This document shows positions 29,646-37,733 of a DNA stretch of 64,000 bases, one piece after another. The stretch covers positions 7,275,001 to 7,339,000 of the forward strand of contig NZ_CP108067.1 of NCBI RefSeq assembly GCF_036178145.1, given 5' to 3'. Position numbers and translations under genes: made by a program. Origin of the DNA: Streptomyces sp. NBC_00273. Its GTDB lineage: Bacteria > Actinomycetota > Actinomycetes > Streptomycetales > Streptomycetaceae. Numbering within the stretch: position 1 is the stretch's first letter; each line of letters begins with the position of its first letter. The notes below the pieces were generated by a model that worked only from the letters and a program-made list of their open reading frames with translations, was not told the origin of the DNA and made no database searches.

Positions 29646-29907
29646 CGCGTTTGCGCGGTGCCCCAAGACCCCGCTCAACTCGCCTCGAACGTAACCCTTT
29701 AACCCTTTCGCACACCCGCGAAACTTCGTAGCGACAGCTCGTGCGCCCTTGACAGAGCGGTGTTCGGTTGCCGACACATCGTGCCGGGTCCGGCGGATTG
29801 TGTTGCCGCTGGGCGGTGACACGCCATAGAGTCGCCAACCGTCGGCATGGTGCCACGCTGACCTATCGATAAGTGTCCTGGTCACGTCCGAGGAGGTAAG
29901 ACGACTT
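29646..29907. other. Leader region of the parA-like gene
   Basis: About 260 bp without a gene. It carries the promoter of the ParA/ScpAB run. I looked for the actinobacterial parS palindrome GTTTCACGTGAAAC and do not see it. A perfect ribosome site AGGAGGT lies at 29891-29897. Confidence 0.6.
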
Positions 29908-31068
29908 GTGAATGAGTCGACATTTGCTCCTGGGGGTGGTCGAGCAGGGATGCCTGAGCGGGGCCAGGGCCCTACCGGGCTCGAAGCTGTCGGCTCCGTC
30001 GCAGTACGCACCTTCGCAAACCACCAGCACATGACGACGCCCCAAAAGAGCATGGACGGCCTAGACGTGAACTCCAGGGCCGGCGACCTGAGCGGCGAAA
30101 AGCCCGTGGGTTTCGCCGACTACGACAATGTGCCCGAGGGGCACTTCTACGACCCCGACGCGGAGTACGAACCGGACCCCGAGTACGCGGCCACTCTCGC
30201 CCCCGACGCTGCCCGTCAGCGCCGTGAGCGGATCGGCCCGACCGGACGCCCGCTCCCGTACTTCCCGATCCCGGGTCCGCTGACCGACCACGGTCCGGCG
30301 AAGATCATCGCGATGTGCAACCAGAAGGGCGGCGTGGGCAAGACCACGTCGACCATCAACCTGGGTGCCGCGCTCGCCGAGTACGGGCGCCGCGTGCTGC
30401 TCGTCGACTTCGACCCGCAGGGCGCGCTGTCCGTGGGTCTCGGCGTAAACCCGATGGAACTCGACCTGACGGTCTACAACCTGCTCATGGAGCGGGGCAT
30501 GTCGGCCGACGAGGTGCTGCTCAAGACGGCGGTCCCCAACATGGACCTGCTGCCGAGCAACATCGACCTGTCCGCTGCCGAGGTGCAGTTGGTCAGCGAG
30601 GTCGCGCGCGAGTCGACCCTGCAGCGGGCCCTGAAGCCCCTGATGGCCGACTACGACTACATCGTGATCGACTGTCAGCCCTCGCTCGGTCTGCTGACCG
30701 TGAACGCCCTGACGGCGGCTCACAAGGTCATCGTCCCGCTGGAGTGCGAGTTCTTCGCGCTGCGCGGCGTGGCACTGCTGACCGAGACCATCGAGAAGGT
30801 GCAGGAGCGGCTCAACCCCGAGCTGGAGCTCGACGGCATCCTCGCCACGATGTACGACTCCCGTACGGTGCACAGCCGCGAGGTGCTGGCGCGCGTCGTC
30901 GAGGCCTTCGACGACCACGTCTACCACACGGTCATCGGCCGCACGGTGCGCTTCCCGGAGACCACGGTCGCCGGTGAGCCGATCACGACGTACGCGTCCA
31001 ACTCCGTCGGCGCCGCCGCCTACCGCCAGCTGGCCAGGGAGGTGCTCGCCCGGTGTCACGCCGAGTGA
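29908..31068 (+). CDS. ParA/Soj family ATPase (second ParA, scpAB-linked)
   Basis: A 386-residue protein starting at GTG 29908, ten bases after AGGAGGT. The first 125 residues are poorly structured, ending in PYFPIPGPL. The deviant Walker A is CNQKGGVGKTTS (KGGVGKTT from about 140), followed by LLVDFDPQGALSVGLG, YIVIDCQPSLGLLTVNAL and PLECEFFALRGVALL. It belongs to chromosomal ParA/Soj ATPases that use nucleotide-dependent DNA binding. No ParB follows; instead a ribbon-helix-helix protein overlaps its 3' end, then scpA and scpB. In streptomycetes this is distinct from the parAB pair near oriC. A role in chromosome organisation with ScpAB is inference from context. Confidence 0.92.
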   Translation: MNESTFAPGGGRAGMPERGQGPTGLEAVGSVAVRTFANHQHMTTPQKSMDGLDVNSRAGDLSGEKPVGFADYDNVPEGHFYDPDAEYEPDPEYAATLAPDAARQRRERIGPTGRPLPYFPIPGPLTDHGPAKIIAMCNQKGGVGKTTSTINLGAALAEYGRRVLLVDFDPQGALSVGLGVNPMELDLTVYNLLMERGMSADEVLLKTAVPNMDLLPSNIDLSAAEVQLVSEVARESTLQRALKPLMADYDYIVIDCQPSLGLLTVNALTAAHKVIVPLECEFFALRGVALLTETIEKVQERLNPELELDGILATMYDSRTVHSREVLARVVEAFDDHVYHTVIGRTVRFPETTVAGEPITTYASNSVGAAAYRQLAREVLARCHAE

Positions 31069-31574
31069 GTCTGCCCGGAGCCGACGAACTGTTCCGCACG
31101 ACCGGGGGGATGGCGCTCCAGCCGTCCTCGCCGCGGCGCGGGGTCGAGGAGACGCCCGCCGCAGAACACTCGGCCACTTCGGCCGAGGGCACGGCGAGCG
31201 AGGGCCGTGGCCGGGAGGCCGCGGACACCGGCGGGCCCGTCGTGGGGCAGCCCAGGCGACCGCAGGAAGGTTCTGTCGGACCGGCCGGCGGCGTGGGGTC
31301 GGCCCCGGCCGGCGCGGGCCGCCGGAGCAAGGGGCAGGGCCGGGGCGCGAACCGGCGCCCCAGCGGCCGCGAGCGCCACGACGAGAAGATCACGGTCTAC
31401 GTCTCCGCCGAGGAGCTCATGGACCTGGAACACGCGCGGCTGGTGCTGCGCGGGGAGCACGGACTGGCGGTGGACCGGGGCCGCATCGTCCGCGAGGCGG
31501 TCGCGGTCGTCCTCGCCGATCTGGAGTCCCGCGGCGACGCGAGCATCCTCGTACGGCGCCTGCGCGGCCGCTGA
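31053..31574 (+). CDS. Protein with C-terminal ribbon-helix-helix-like domain, overlapping parA
   Basis: A 173-residue protein starting at GTG 31053, ten bases after AGGGAGG (31036-31042), so it overlaps the ParA gene by 16 bases; GTG 31065 is the alternative. Residues 1-105 are disordered and basic towards the end (RRSKGQGRGANRRPSGRERHDE). Residues about 111-155 read KITVYVSAEELMDLEHARLV and then DRGRIVREAVAVVLADLE, which fits strand-helix-helix of RHH (CopG/Arc/ParG) DNA-binding proteins. ParG and omega proteins of this fold partner plasmid ParA ATPases through a disordered N-terminus. The partnership here is inference. Confidence 0.82.
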   Translation: MSRRVSLPGADELFRTTGGMALQPSSPRRGVEETPAAEHSATSAEGTASEGRGREAADTGGPVVGQPRRPQEGSVGPAGGVGSAPAGAGRRSKGQGRGANRRPSGRERHDEKITVYVSAEELMDLEHARLVLRGEHGLAVDRGRIVREAVAVVLADLESRGDASILVRRLRGR

Positions 31575-31970
31575 CCGCCCTTCGGGCCCGCTCTCCCGGT
31601 GCCGGGCCCGTCCGGGCCGCGCACGTGCCCTGGCTCGACCTGCGGCCCGCCTTCCCGCCGCCCGGGGCCAGGTCCGGGCCGCCTGCGCGCCGCTCGGCCC
31701 GCGGCGCGCGCTCCCGGAGCCGGGCCCCGGCAGGCGTCCGCCCGGCGACCGGGCCTCCGGACGATCTGCGGCCCGCCCCCCGGAGCTCCGCCCCGTCGCG
31801 GGGAGCCGCCCGCATGGGGCCCGTACGGGCGGGGGAACGCCGGTCCTGCGGTGCGGCGCCGTGCCGGGCGCTGGTCCACCGGGGAGTGCGGGGGAGCCCG
31901 TAGGCTGCTGGTGGCCGCGGCCACGGCGCCCGGTCCTCCACGCCGCCCCCCATGCACCTCCTGGACATCG
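31575..31970. other. Gap between the RHH gene and scpA
   Basis: Nearly 400 bp of extremely GC-rich DNA. Frames run through it on both strands, but none has a good start or recognisable protein. The scpA frame is open across it. It may be a long non-coding leader or an unconserved N-terminal extension of ScpA. Confidence 0.5.
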
Positions 31971-33146
31971 ATGCCCCTCCCCGCCGAATCCGGCCGACCG
32001 ACCCGGCGCGTCCTGGGGCGCGGCCCCGGCGCCCCCGACGCGGCCGGGCGATCGGACGGGCACGACGCAGGAGCGGGGCTCGAAGCCCCTGAGGCGCCCG
32101 CTGCGCGCCCCGCGCCGACAGCTGGCGGTACCGAGCCGGAACGTTCCCCCGGGCCCGCAGACGGGCAGCAGGAGCATCCTGAGCCCGGTCCGGCCCCGCA
32201 CGCCGAAGCCCGGGAAGCCGAGGTCCCTGACGCCGAAGCCCGGGACGCCGAGGGCTCGGCCGATGCTCCGCACCCGCACGCCCCGCGGGCCCGCGAGGCG
32301 GCGGCCGGTGATCCTGGCCAGGGCACCGACACCGCGCCCCCCGCGAGCGGCGACGGCCGGTTCACCCTGCGGCTCGCCAACTTCGAGGGCCCCTTCGACC
32401 TGCTGCTCCAACTGATCTCGCGGCACAAGCTCGACGTCACCGAGGTCGCGCTGTCCAAGGTCACCGACGAGTTCATGGCGCACATCCGGGCCATGGGGCC
32501 GGACTGGGACCTCGACCAGACCACCGAGTTCCTCGTCGTCGCCGCCACCCTCCTCGACCTGAAGGCCGCCCGGCTGCTGCCGGTCGCCGAGGTCGAGGAC
32601 GAGGCCGACCTCGCCCTGCTGGAGGCCCGGGACCTGCTCTTCGCGCGCCTGCTCCAGTACCGCGCGTACAAACAGATCGCCGAGATCTTCGAGCGGCGCG
32701 CCGAGGCCGAGGGCAGGCGGTACCCGCGGACGGTCGGGCTGGAGCCGCACCACGCGGACCTGCTGCCCGAGGTCGTCATCAGCATCGGGCCGGAGGGGTT
32801 CGCCCGGCTGGCCGTGAAGGCCATGCAGCCCAGGGCCAAGCCCCAGGTGTACGTGGACCACATCCACGCCCCCCTGGTCAGCGTGCGCGAGCAGGCCGGG
32901 CTGGTGGTGCGGATGCTGAAGGCGCGCGGGGAGGCCACGTTCCAGGAGCTCACCGAGGACGCCGGGGACACCCTCACCGTCGTCGCGCGCTTCCTGGCCC
33001 TGCTGGAGCTCTACCGGGAGAAGGCGGTCGTCCTCGACCAGGAGGAGGCGCTGGCGACCCTCACCGTGCGCTGGAGCGGCGGGGACGGCGACGGCATGCC
33101 GACCGTGACCGACGAGTTCGACCAGATCGTGGAGGCGAAGGATTGA
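31971..33146 (+). CDS. scpA: Segregation and condensation protein A
   Basis: Kleisin subunit of the SMC-ScpAB condensin. The conserved part starts near residue 126: FTLRLANFEGPFDLLLQLISRHKLDVTEVALSKV, then DEFMAHIRAMGPD and LVVAATLLDLKAARLLP. The C-terminal winged helix includes VVARFLALLELYREKAV. The first 120 or so residues (from ATG 31971) are Pro/Ala/Glu-rich and unconserved, so the true start could be upstream in the same open frame or downstream; I see no decisive ribosome site. It overlaps scpB by four bases (TTGA). Confidence 0.9.
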   Translation: MPLPAESGRPTRRVLGRGPGAPDAAGRSDGHDAGAGLEAPEAPAARPAPTAGGTEPERSPGPADGQQEHPEPGPAPHAEAREAEVPDAEARDAEGSADAPHPHAPRAREAAAGDPGQGTDTAPPASGDGRFTLRLANFEGPFDLLLQLISRHKLDVTEVALSKVTDEFMAHIRAMGPDWDLDQTTEFLVVAATLLDLKAARLLPVAEVEDEADLALLEARDLLFARLLQYRAYKQIAEIFERRAEAEGRRYPRTVGLEPHHADLLPEVVISIGPEGFARLAVKAMQPRAKPQVYVDHIHAPLVSVREQAGLVVRMLKARGEATFQELTEDAGDTLTVVARFLALLELYREKAVVLDQEEALATLTVRWSGGDGDGMPTVTDEFDQIVEAKD

Positions 33147-33775
33147 ACGGCGACGTGAGCGCGGTGGCGGCGCTGGAGCTGAAGCCGGCCCTGGAGGCCG
33201 TGCTCATGGTCGTGGACGAGCCAGCCACCGAGGCGCACCTGGCCAAGGTGCTGGAGCGCACCCCGCGCGAGGTCGGTCAGGCGCTGCGGGAGCTCGCCGA
33301 CGAGTACACGGCCGCGCGCCGGGGCTTCGAGCTGCGGCTGGTCGCCGGCGGCTGGCGGTTCTACACCCGGGCCGCCTACGCGCCGGCCGTGGAGGGCTTC
33401 GTACTGGACGGCCAGCAGGCCCGGCTCACCCAGGCGGCCCTGGAGACCCTGGCGGTCGTCGCGTACCGGCAGCCGGTGAGCCGGTCGCGGGTTTCCGCGG
33501 TCCGCGGAGTCAACTGCGACGGGGTCATGCGGACCCTCCTCCAGCGGGGTCTGGTGGAGGAGGCGGGGACGGAACCCGAAACAGGTGCGATCCTGTACAG
33601 GACGACGAACTACTTTCTGGAGCGGATGGGCCTGCGCGGCCTGGACGAGCTCCCGGAGCTCGCGCCCTTCCTCCCCGAGGCGGACGCGATCGAAGCCGAG
33701 ACGCAAGAAGGTGTGCCGTCGTTCGATCCGGACGCACCGGACACCGATGAAGACGACAAGACGACGGAACTTTGA
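33143..33775 (+). CDS. scpB: Segregation and condensation protein B
   Basis: A 210-residue protein starting at TTG 33143, within the scpA stop and seven bases after GGAGG (33131-33135). Two winged helices are seen: LKPALEAVLMVVDEPATEAHLAKVL then the conserved LTQAALETLAVVAYRQPVSRSRVSAVRGVNCDGVMRTLLQRGLVEE, with LYRTTNYFLERMGLRGLDELPEL. The tail is acidic. It binds the ScpA kleisin. Its stop overlaps the ATG of the pseudouridine synthase gene (TGATG). Confidence 0.95.
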   Translation: MNGDVSAVAALELKPALEAVLMVVDEPATEAHLAKVLERTPREVGQALRELADEYTAARRGFELRLVAGGWRFYTRAAYAPAVEGFVLDGQQARLTQAALETLAVVAYRQPVSRSRVSAVRGVNCDGVMRTLLQRGLVEEAGTEPETGAILYRTTNYFLERMGLRGLDELPELAPFLPEADAIEAETQEGVPSFDPDAPDTDEDDKTTEL

Positions 33776-35181
33776 TGCGAAGCAGCGGCAACGGCAACGG
33801 TGGCGGCAACAGGAACAGCGGCGGCGGCGGAGGCGGCGGGCGCGGTAACGCCCGCGGCGGCTCCTCCAGTGGCGGCGGTGGCTACCGCGGGAGCGGCTCC
33901 GGCGGTGGCAGCGGCTCCGGCGGCTCCCGTGGCGGTAGCTCGGGCGGTTACCAGGGCGGCTCCCGCGGCGGCAGCTCCGGCGGCTCCCGCGGCGGTAGCT
34001 CGGGCGGTTACCAGGGCGGTTCGCGCGGCGGCAGCTCCGGCGGCTCCCGCGGTGGCAGCTCGGGCGGTTACCAGGGCGGCTCCCGCGGCGGCAGCTCCGG
34101 CGGCTACCAGGGCGGCTCCGACTCGCGCGACCGCGACCAGCCGGCCCCCCGCATCCGCAACCCGCGTCCCGAGGAGCGCCGCTACGACGTCGGCCCCGAG
34201 GGCGAGCGCAGCGGACGCAGCGGCCCCAAGGCGGGCGGCGGCGGTGCCCGCGGCGCCGCGGCGCGCGGTGGCGCCAAGGGCGGTCCCCGGACCTCCAAGA
34301 CCCCCGGCATCGGCGGCGCCGGCGGCCCGCGCAGCGGCCCCGGCAGCCGGAGCGGCCAGTCCCGCCCCCGCGAGCTGGACGCGCGGATCGAGGAGCGCGT
34401 GCGCGACCGGTACGCCGACAAGCCCGTGGTCAAGACCCCGAAGACCTTCCCGGGTGCCGAGGAGGAGGGTGAGCGTCTGCAGAAGGTGCTCGCCCGCGCC
34501 GGCATGGGTTCGCGCCGCGCCTGCGAGGAGCTCATCGAGCAGGCCCGCGTCGAGGTCAACGGCGAGATCGTGCTGGAGCAGGGCAAGCGCGTCCTGCCGA
34601 AGGACGAGATCAAGGTGGACGGCCTGACGGTCGCCACCCAGTCGTACCTGTTCTTCGCTCTGAACAAGCCCGCCGGTGTCGTCTCCACCATGGAGGACCC
34701 GGACGGCCGTCAGTGCCTCGGCGACTACGTCACCAACCGCGAGACCCGTCTCTTCCACGTCGGCCGGCTCGACACCGAGACCGAGGGCATCATCCTGCTC
34801 ACCAACCACGGTGAGCTGGCCCACCGCCTCACGCACCCCAAGTACGGCGTGAAGAAGACGTACGTGGCGGCCATCACCGGCCCGCTGCCGCGCGAGATCG
34901 GCAAGCGGCTCAAGGACGGCATCGAGCTGGAGGACGGCTACGCCCGCGCCGACCACTTCCGCGTCGTCGACCAGGTCGGCAAGAACTACCTGGTCGAGGT
35001 CACCCTCCACGAGGGCCGCAAGCACATCGTCCGCCGCATGATGGCGGAGGCCGGCTTCCCGGTCGAGAAGCTCGTCCGGACCTCCTTCGGTCCGATCGAG
35101 CTGGGCGACCAGAAGTCCGGCTGGCTGCGCCGCCTGACCAACACCGAGGTCGGCATGCTGATGCGCGAGGTCGGCCTCTAG
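33775..35181 (+). CDS. Ribosomal large-subunit pseudouridine synthase (RluB/RsuA type) with Gly/Ser/Arg-rich N-terminus
   Basis: A 468-residue protein starting at ATG 33775 (TTG 33772 is in frame). Residues about 5-205 are low complexity: repeats of GGSRGGSSGGYQ, then a basic region. An S4 domain begins near 230 (ERLQKVLARAGMGSRRACEELI). The catalytic domain follows with NKPAGVVSTMEDP, the GRLDTETEG motif (catalytic Asp about 333), LTNHGELAHRLTHPKYGVKKTY and EGRKHIVRRMM. It isomerises uridines in rRNA. The gene lies at the end of the scp run and has a strong terminator. Confidence 0.94.
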   Translation: MRSSGNGNGGGNRNSGGGGGGGRGNARGGSSSGGGGYRGSGSGGGSGSGGSRGGSSGGYQGGSRGGSSGGSRGGSSGGYQGGSRGGSSGGSRGGSSGGYQGGSRGGSSGGYQGGSDSRDRDQPAPRIRNPRPEERRYDVGPEGERSGRSGPKAGGGGARGAAARGGAKGGPRTSKTPGIGGAGGPRSGPGSRSGQSRPRELDARIEERVRDRYADKPVVKTPKTFPGAEEEGERLQKVLARAGMGSRRACEELIEQARVEVNGEIVLEQGKRVLPKDEIKVDGLTVATQSYLFFALNKPAGVVSTMEDPDGRQCLGDYVTNRETRLFHVGRLDTETEGIILLTNHGELAHRLTHPKYGVKKTYVAAITGPLPREIGKRLKDGIELEDGYARADHFRVVDQVGKNYLVEVTLHEGRKHIVRRMMAEAGFPVEKLVRTSFGPIELGDQKSGWLRRLTNTEVGMLMREVGL

Positions 35182-35219
35182 TACGCAGACCGGTCGCCGC
35201 GCAGGCGGCCGGTCCGATC

Positions 35220-35261
35220 GCAGAAAACCCGCGGTGCCCCAGGGCGCCGCGGGTTTTCTGC
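35220..35261 (+). terminator. Terminator after the pseudouridine synthase gene
   Basis: GCAGAAAACCCGCGG (35220-35234) and CCGCGGGTTTTCTGC (35247-35261) form a perfect 15-bp stem with an inner GCCC/GGGC pairing in the loop. It ends two bases before the -35 of the pnuC promoter. Confidence 0.92.
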
Positions 35262-35262
35262 T

Positions 35263-35291
35263 TGTCGGGGACCCGCGCCACTGTTTATAGT
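35263..35291 (+). promoter_or_regulatory. Promoter of the pnuC-nadR-nrtR operon
   Basis: TTGTCG (35263-35268) and TATAGT (35286-35291), 17 bases apart, give a good match to the housekeeping sigma promoter. Transcription would start near 35298, inside the adjoining palindrome. Confidence 0.75.
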
Positions 35292-35311
35292 CAGTCTGAC
35301 CATTAAACAGT
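35280..35311. promoter_or_regulatory. Palindromic operator, probable NrtR site
   Basis: Outer arms ACTGTTTA (35280-35287) and TAAACAGT (35304-35311) are perfect. Nested inside is TAGTCAGTCTGACCA, whose GTCAG-T-CTGAC core (35290-35300) is a second palindrome. It overlaps the -10 and start of transcription. An NrtR-type repressor is encoded two genes downstream, so autoregulation of the NAD-salvage operon is likely. The assignment to NrtR is inference from position and symmetry. Confidence 0.7.
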
Positions 35312-35323
35312 GAGGGGGTCGCC

Positions 35324-35932
35324 ATGAGTTGGAGCATGAGCTGGACCGAGGTGCTCGGCTTCGCCACCGGCGCCCTGTGCGTCTGGCTGGTCGCCCGGCA
35401 GCACGTGGCCAACTGGCCGATCGGGATCGCCAACAACGTCTTCTTCATCGTGCTCTTCGCCCAGGCCGGCCTCTACGCCGACGCCGGGCTCCAGATCGTC
35501 TTCATCGCCCTCGCCGCCTACGGCTGGTGGTCCTGGACCCACGGGGGTGGACCAGGATCCGCCGAGGCCCTGCCGGTGCGCCGCACCACGCGCACCGAAT
35601 GGGCCGGGCTCGCCGCGGCGGGGGCGGTGGGGGTGCTCGCGCTCACCCTGCTGCTGGGCCGGGCCACCGACTCCACCGTCCCCTTCTGGGACGCAGCTAC
35701 CACCGGGCTCTCGCTCGTCGCCACGTACGGACAGTGCCGCAAGCTCGTGGAGTCCTGGTGGCTGTGGATCGCCGCCGACCTCGTCTACATCCCGCTCTAC
35801 GCCCACAAGGGCCTCTACCTGACCTCCGCGCTCTACGTGGGCTTCCTCGCCCTGTGCGTGGTCGGACTCCTCGGCTGGCGGCGCACCCTGCCCGCGCGGG
35901 AGACCCGTACGGCGGCGGAGGCGACGGCATGA
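35324..35932 (+). CDS. pnuC: Nicotinamide riboside transporter PnuC
   Basis: A 202-residue, very hydrophobic protein with about seven membrane segments, starting at ATG 35324 behind GAGGGGG. It has the PnuC pattern: an N-terminal LVARQHVANWPIGIANNVFFIVLF, a W-rich GWWSWTHGG segment and a C-terminal ESWWLWIAADLVYIPLYAHKGLYLTSALY. PnuC carriers let nicotinamide riboside into the cell, where phosphorylation by the NadR kinase domain traps it. It overlaps nadR by four bases (ATGA). Confidence 0.95.
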   Translation: MSWSMSWTEVLGFATGALCVWLVARQHVANWPIGIANNVFFIVLFAQAGLYADAGLQIVFIALAAYGWWSWTHGGGPGSAEALPVRRTTRTEWAGLAAAGAVGVLALTLLLGRATDSTVPFWDAATTGLSLVATYGQCRKLVESWWLWIAADLVYIPLYAHKGLYLTSALYVGFLALCVVGLLGWRRTLPARETRTAAEATA

Positions 35933-37008
35933 GGCGCCACGGGCACGGCCTGGTCCTCGGCAAGTTCTACCCGCCGCACGCCGGGCACCACCACCTCGTG
36001 CGCACCGCCCAGGACCAGTGCGAGCGGCTGACGGTACTGGTGTGCGCGGCCTCGGTGGAGTCGGTCCCGCTCGCCGACCGCGTCGCCTGGATGCGCGAGG
36101 CGCACCCCGGGGCCGAGGTCGTCGGCGCGGTGGACGACATCCCGGTCGACCTGCACGACCCGGAGATCTGGGAGGCGCACATGGCCGTCTTCCGCGGCGC
36201 GGTGCCCGGGCGGGTGGACGCCGTGTTCACCTCGGAGGAGTACGGGAGCGAGCTCGCCCGGCGGTTCGGCGCCGAGGAGGTCCTGGTGGACCGGGAACGG
36301 ACGCTGTTCCCGGTGTCCGGTACGGCGGTGCGCAGGGACCCGGCCGGCTCCTGGGAGTTCCTCGGGCCGGCCGTGCGGGCCGCCCTGACCCGACGGGTCG
36401 TCGTCCTCGGCGCGGAGTCCACCGGGACCACCACGCTGTCGCGGGCCCTGGCGGACCACTACCGGCGGCGCGGCGGCGTATGGGCCAAGACGGGCTGGGT
36501 CGCCGAGTACGGGCGCCGGTACAGCGAGGAGAAGCTGGCGGCGGCCCGCGCCGCCGACCCGGCCGCCTCCTGGGCGGACGTCTCCTTCACCTCGCAGGAG
36601 TTCCCGGTCATCGCGCGCCACCAGGACGCGGACGAGGAGCACGCGGCCCGGCTCGGCTCCCCGGTGCTGTTCTGCGACACCGACTCGTTCGCGACCGGGA
36701 TCTGGCACGAGCGGTACATGGGCGGCCGCAACGCGGAGGTCGAGCGGATCGCGGACCTCACCCGGCGGGACCTGTACCTGCTCACCGACCACGCCGACGT
36801 GCCCTTCGAGGACGACGGACTGCGGGACGGGGAGCACCTGCGGCCCTGGATGACCGAGCGGTTCCGGGCGGAACTGGAGCGCACCGGGAGGCGTTTCCTC
36901 GTCGTGCGCGGCGACCGGGCGGTCCGGCTGGAGGCGGCCGTCCGGGCCGTGGACGCGCTGCTGGCCGAGGGCTGGCACTTCACCGACCCCCTTCCGGAGA
37001 ACCGATGA
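35929..37008 (+). CDS. nadR: NadR-like protein: NMN adenylyltransferase plus ribosylnicotinamide kinase-like domain
   Basis: A 359-residue protein starting at ATG 35929 in the pnuC stop. The N-terminal nucleotidyltransferase has GKFYPPHAGHHHLV (HxGH, about 11-24) and the closing FPVSGTAVRRDP, which is the SGTxxR-type motif. The C-terminal kinase-like domain begins VVVLGAESTGTTTLSRALA; the P-loop reads GxxxxGTT, so the usual lysine is Thr. DTDSFATGIWHERYMG resembles the substrate site of NadR kinases. No N-terminal repressor helix-turn-helix as in enteric NadR. It would turn nicotinamide riboside or NMN into NAD. Confidence 0.93.
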   Translation: MRRHGHGLVLGKFYPPHAGHHHLVRTAQDQCERLTVLVCAASVESVPLADRVAWMREAHPGAEVVGAVDDIPVDLHDPEIWEAHMAVFRGAVPGRVDAVFTSEEYGSELARRFGAEEVLVDRERTLFPVSGTAVRRDPAGSWEFLGPAVRAALTRRVVVLGAESTGTTTLSRALADHYRRRGGVWAKTGWVAEYGRRYSEEKLAAARAADPAASWADVSFTSQEFPVIARHQDADEEHAARLGSPVLFCDTDSFATGIWHERYMGGRNAEVERIADLTRRDLYLLTDHADVPFEDDGLRDGEHLRPWMTERFRAELERTGRRFLVVRGDRAVRLEAAVRAVDALLAEGWHFTDPLPENR

Positions 37009-37733
37009 CCGCCGGCTATGACCCGTACGCCTTCGAGCCGTTCGCGGTGACCGTCGACCTGGCCGTCTTCACCGTGCGCGGCGGAGCCCTGCACGTCCTG
37101 CTGATCCGGCGCGGCCAGGAACCGTACGCCGGTGCCTGGGCGCTGCCGGGCGGGTTCGTCCTGCCGCGGGAGTCCGCCGAGACCGCCGCCCGGCGCGAGC
37201 TGGCCGAGGAGACCGGCCTGCCGGACCGGCTCGTGGCCGAACTCCACCTGGAGCAGCTGCGCACGTACAGCGAACCGGACCGCGACCCCCGGATGCGGGT
37301 GGTGTCGGTGGCCTTCACCGCCCTCGTCCCGGACCTGCCGGAGCCGGCGGCCGGGGGCGGCGGGGACGCGGCGCACGCCCGCTGGACCGCGTTGGACGAG
37401 GTCTCGGAACTGGCCTTCGACCACGCGGTGATCCTGGCGGACGCACGCGAGCGGATCGGCGCCAAGCTGGAGTACACCTGCCTGGCCACCGGCTTCTGCC
37501 CGCCCGAGTTCACCCTCGGCGAGCTCCAGTCCGTCTACGAGACCGTCTGGAACACCAGCCTCGACCGTCCCAACTTCCGCCGCAAGGTCCTGGCGACGCC
37601 GGGGTTCGTCGAGGCCGTGCCGGGCGCGGCCCGGCTGACCGGCGGCCGCGGCAAACCGGCCGCCCTCTACCGGCCCGGTCCGGCGACCACCCTCCACCCA
37701 CCCCTGCTGCGACCGGAAGGATCCACCCGATGA
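37005..37733 (+). CDS. nrtR: NrtR-type Nudix transcriptional regulator
   Basis: A 242-residue protein starting at ATG 37005 in the nadR stop. The N-terminal Nudix domain (about 12-145) opens VTVDLAVFTVRGGALHVLLIRRG and has ALPGGFVLPRESAETAARRELAEETGL. The C-terminal winged helix (about 150-230) includes FTLGELQSVYETVW and DRPNFRRKVLATPGFVEAV. This fusion defines NrtR, which binds ADP-ribose and represses NAD-biosynthesis genes. Nudix catalytic residues look intact, so leftover hydrolase activity cannot be excluded. It sits in the operon it probably controls and overlaps the next gene (ATGA). Confidence 0.93.
   Translation: MTAGYDPYAFEPFAVTVDLAVFTVRGGALHVLLIRRGQEPYAGAWALPGGFVLPRESAETAARRELAEETGLPDRLVAELHLEQLRTYSEPDRDPRMRVVSVAFTALVPDLPEPAAGGGGDAAHARWTALDEVSELAFDHAVILADARERIGAKLEYTCLATGFCPPEFTLGELQSVYETVWNTSLDRPNFRRKVLATPGFVEAVPGAARLTGGRGKPAALYRPGPATTLHPPLLRPEGSTR

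Noticed and set aside
29646..29907. A possible parS site upstream of the ParA-like gene.
   Set aside because: No GTTTCACGTGAAAC-like palindrome is found there.
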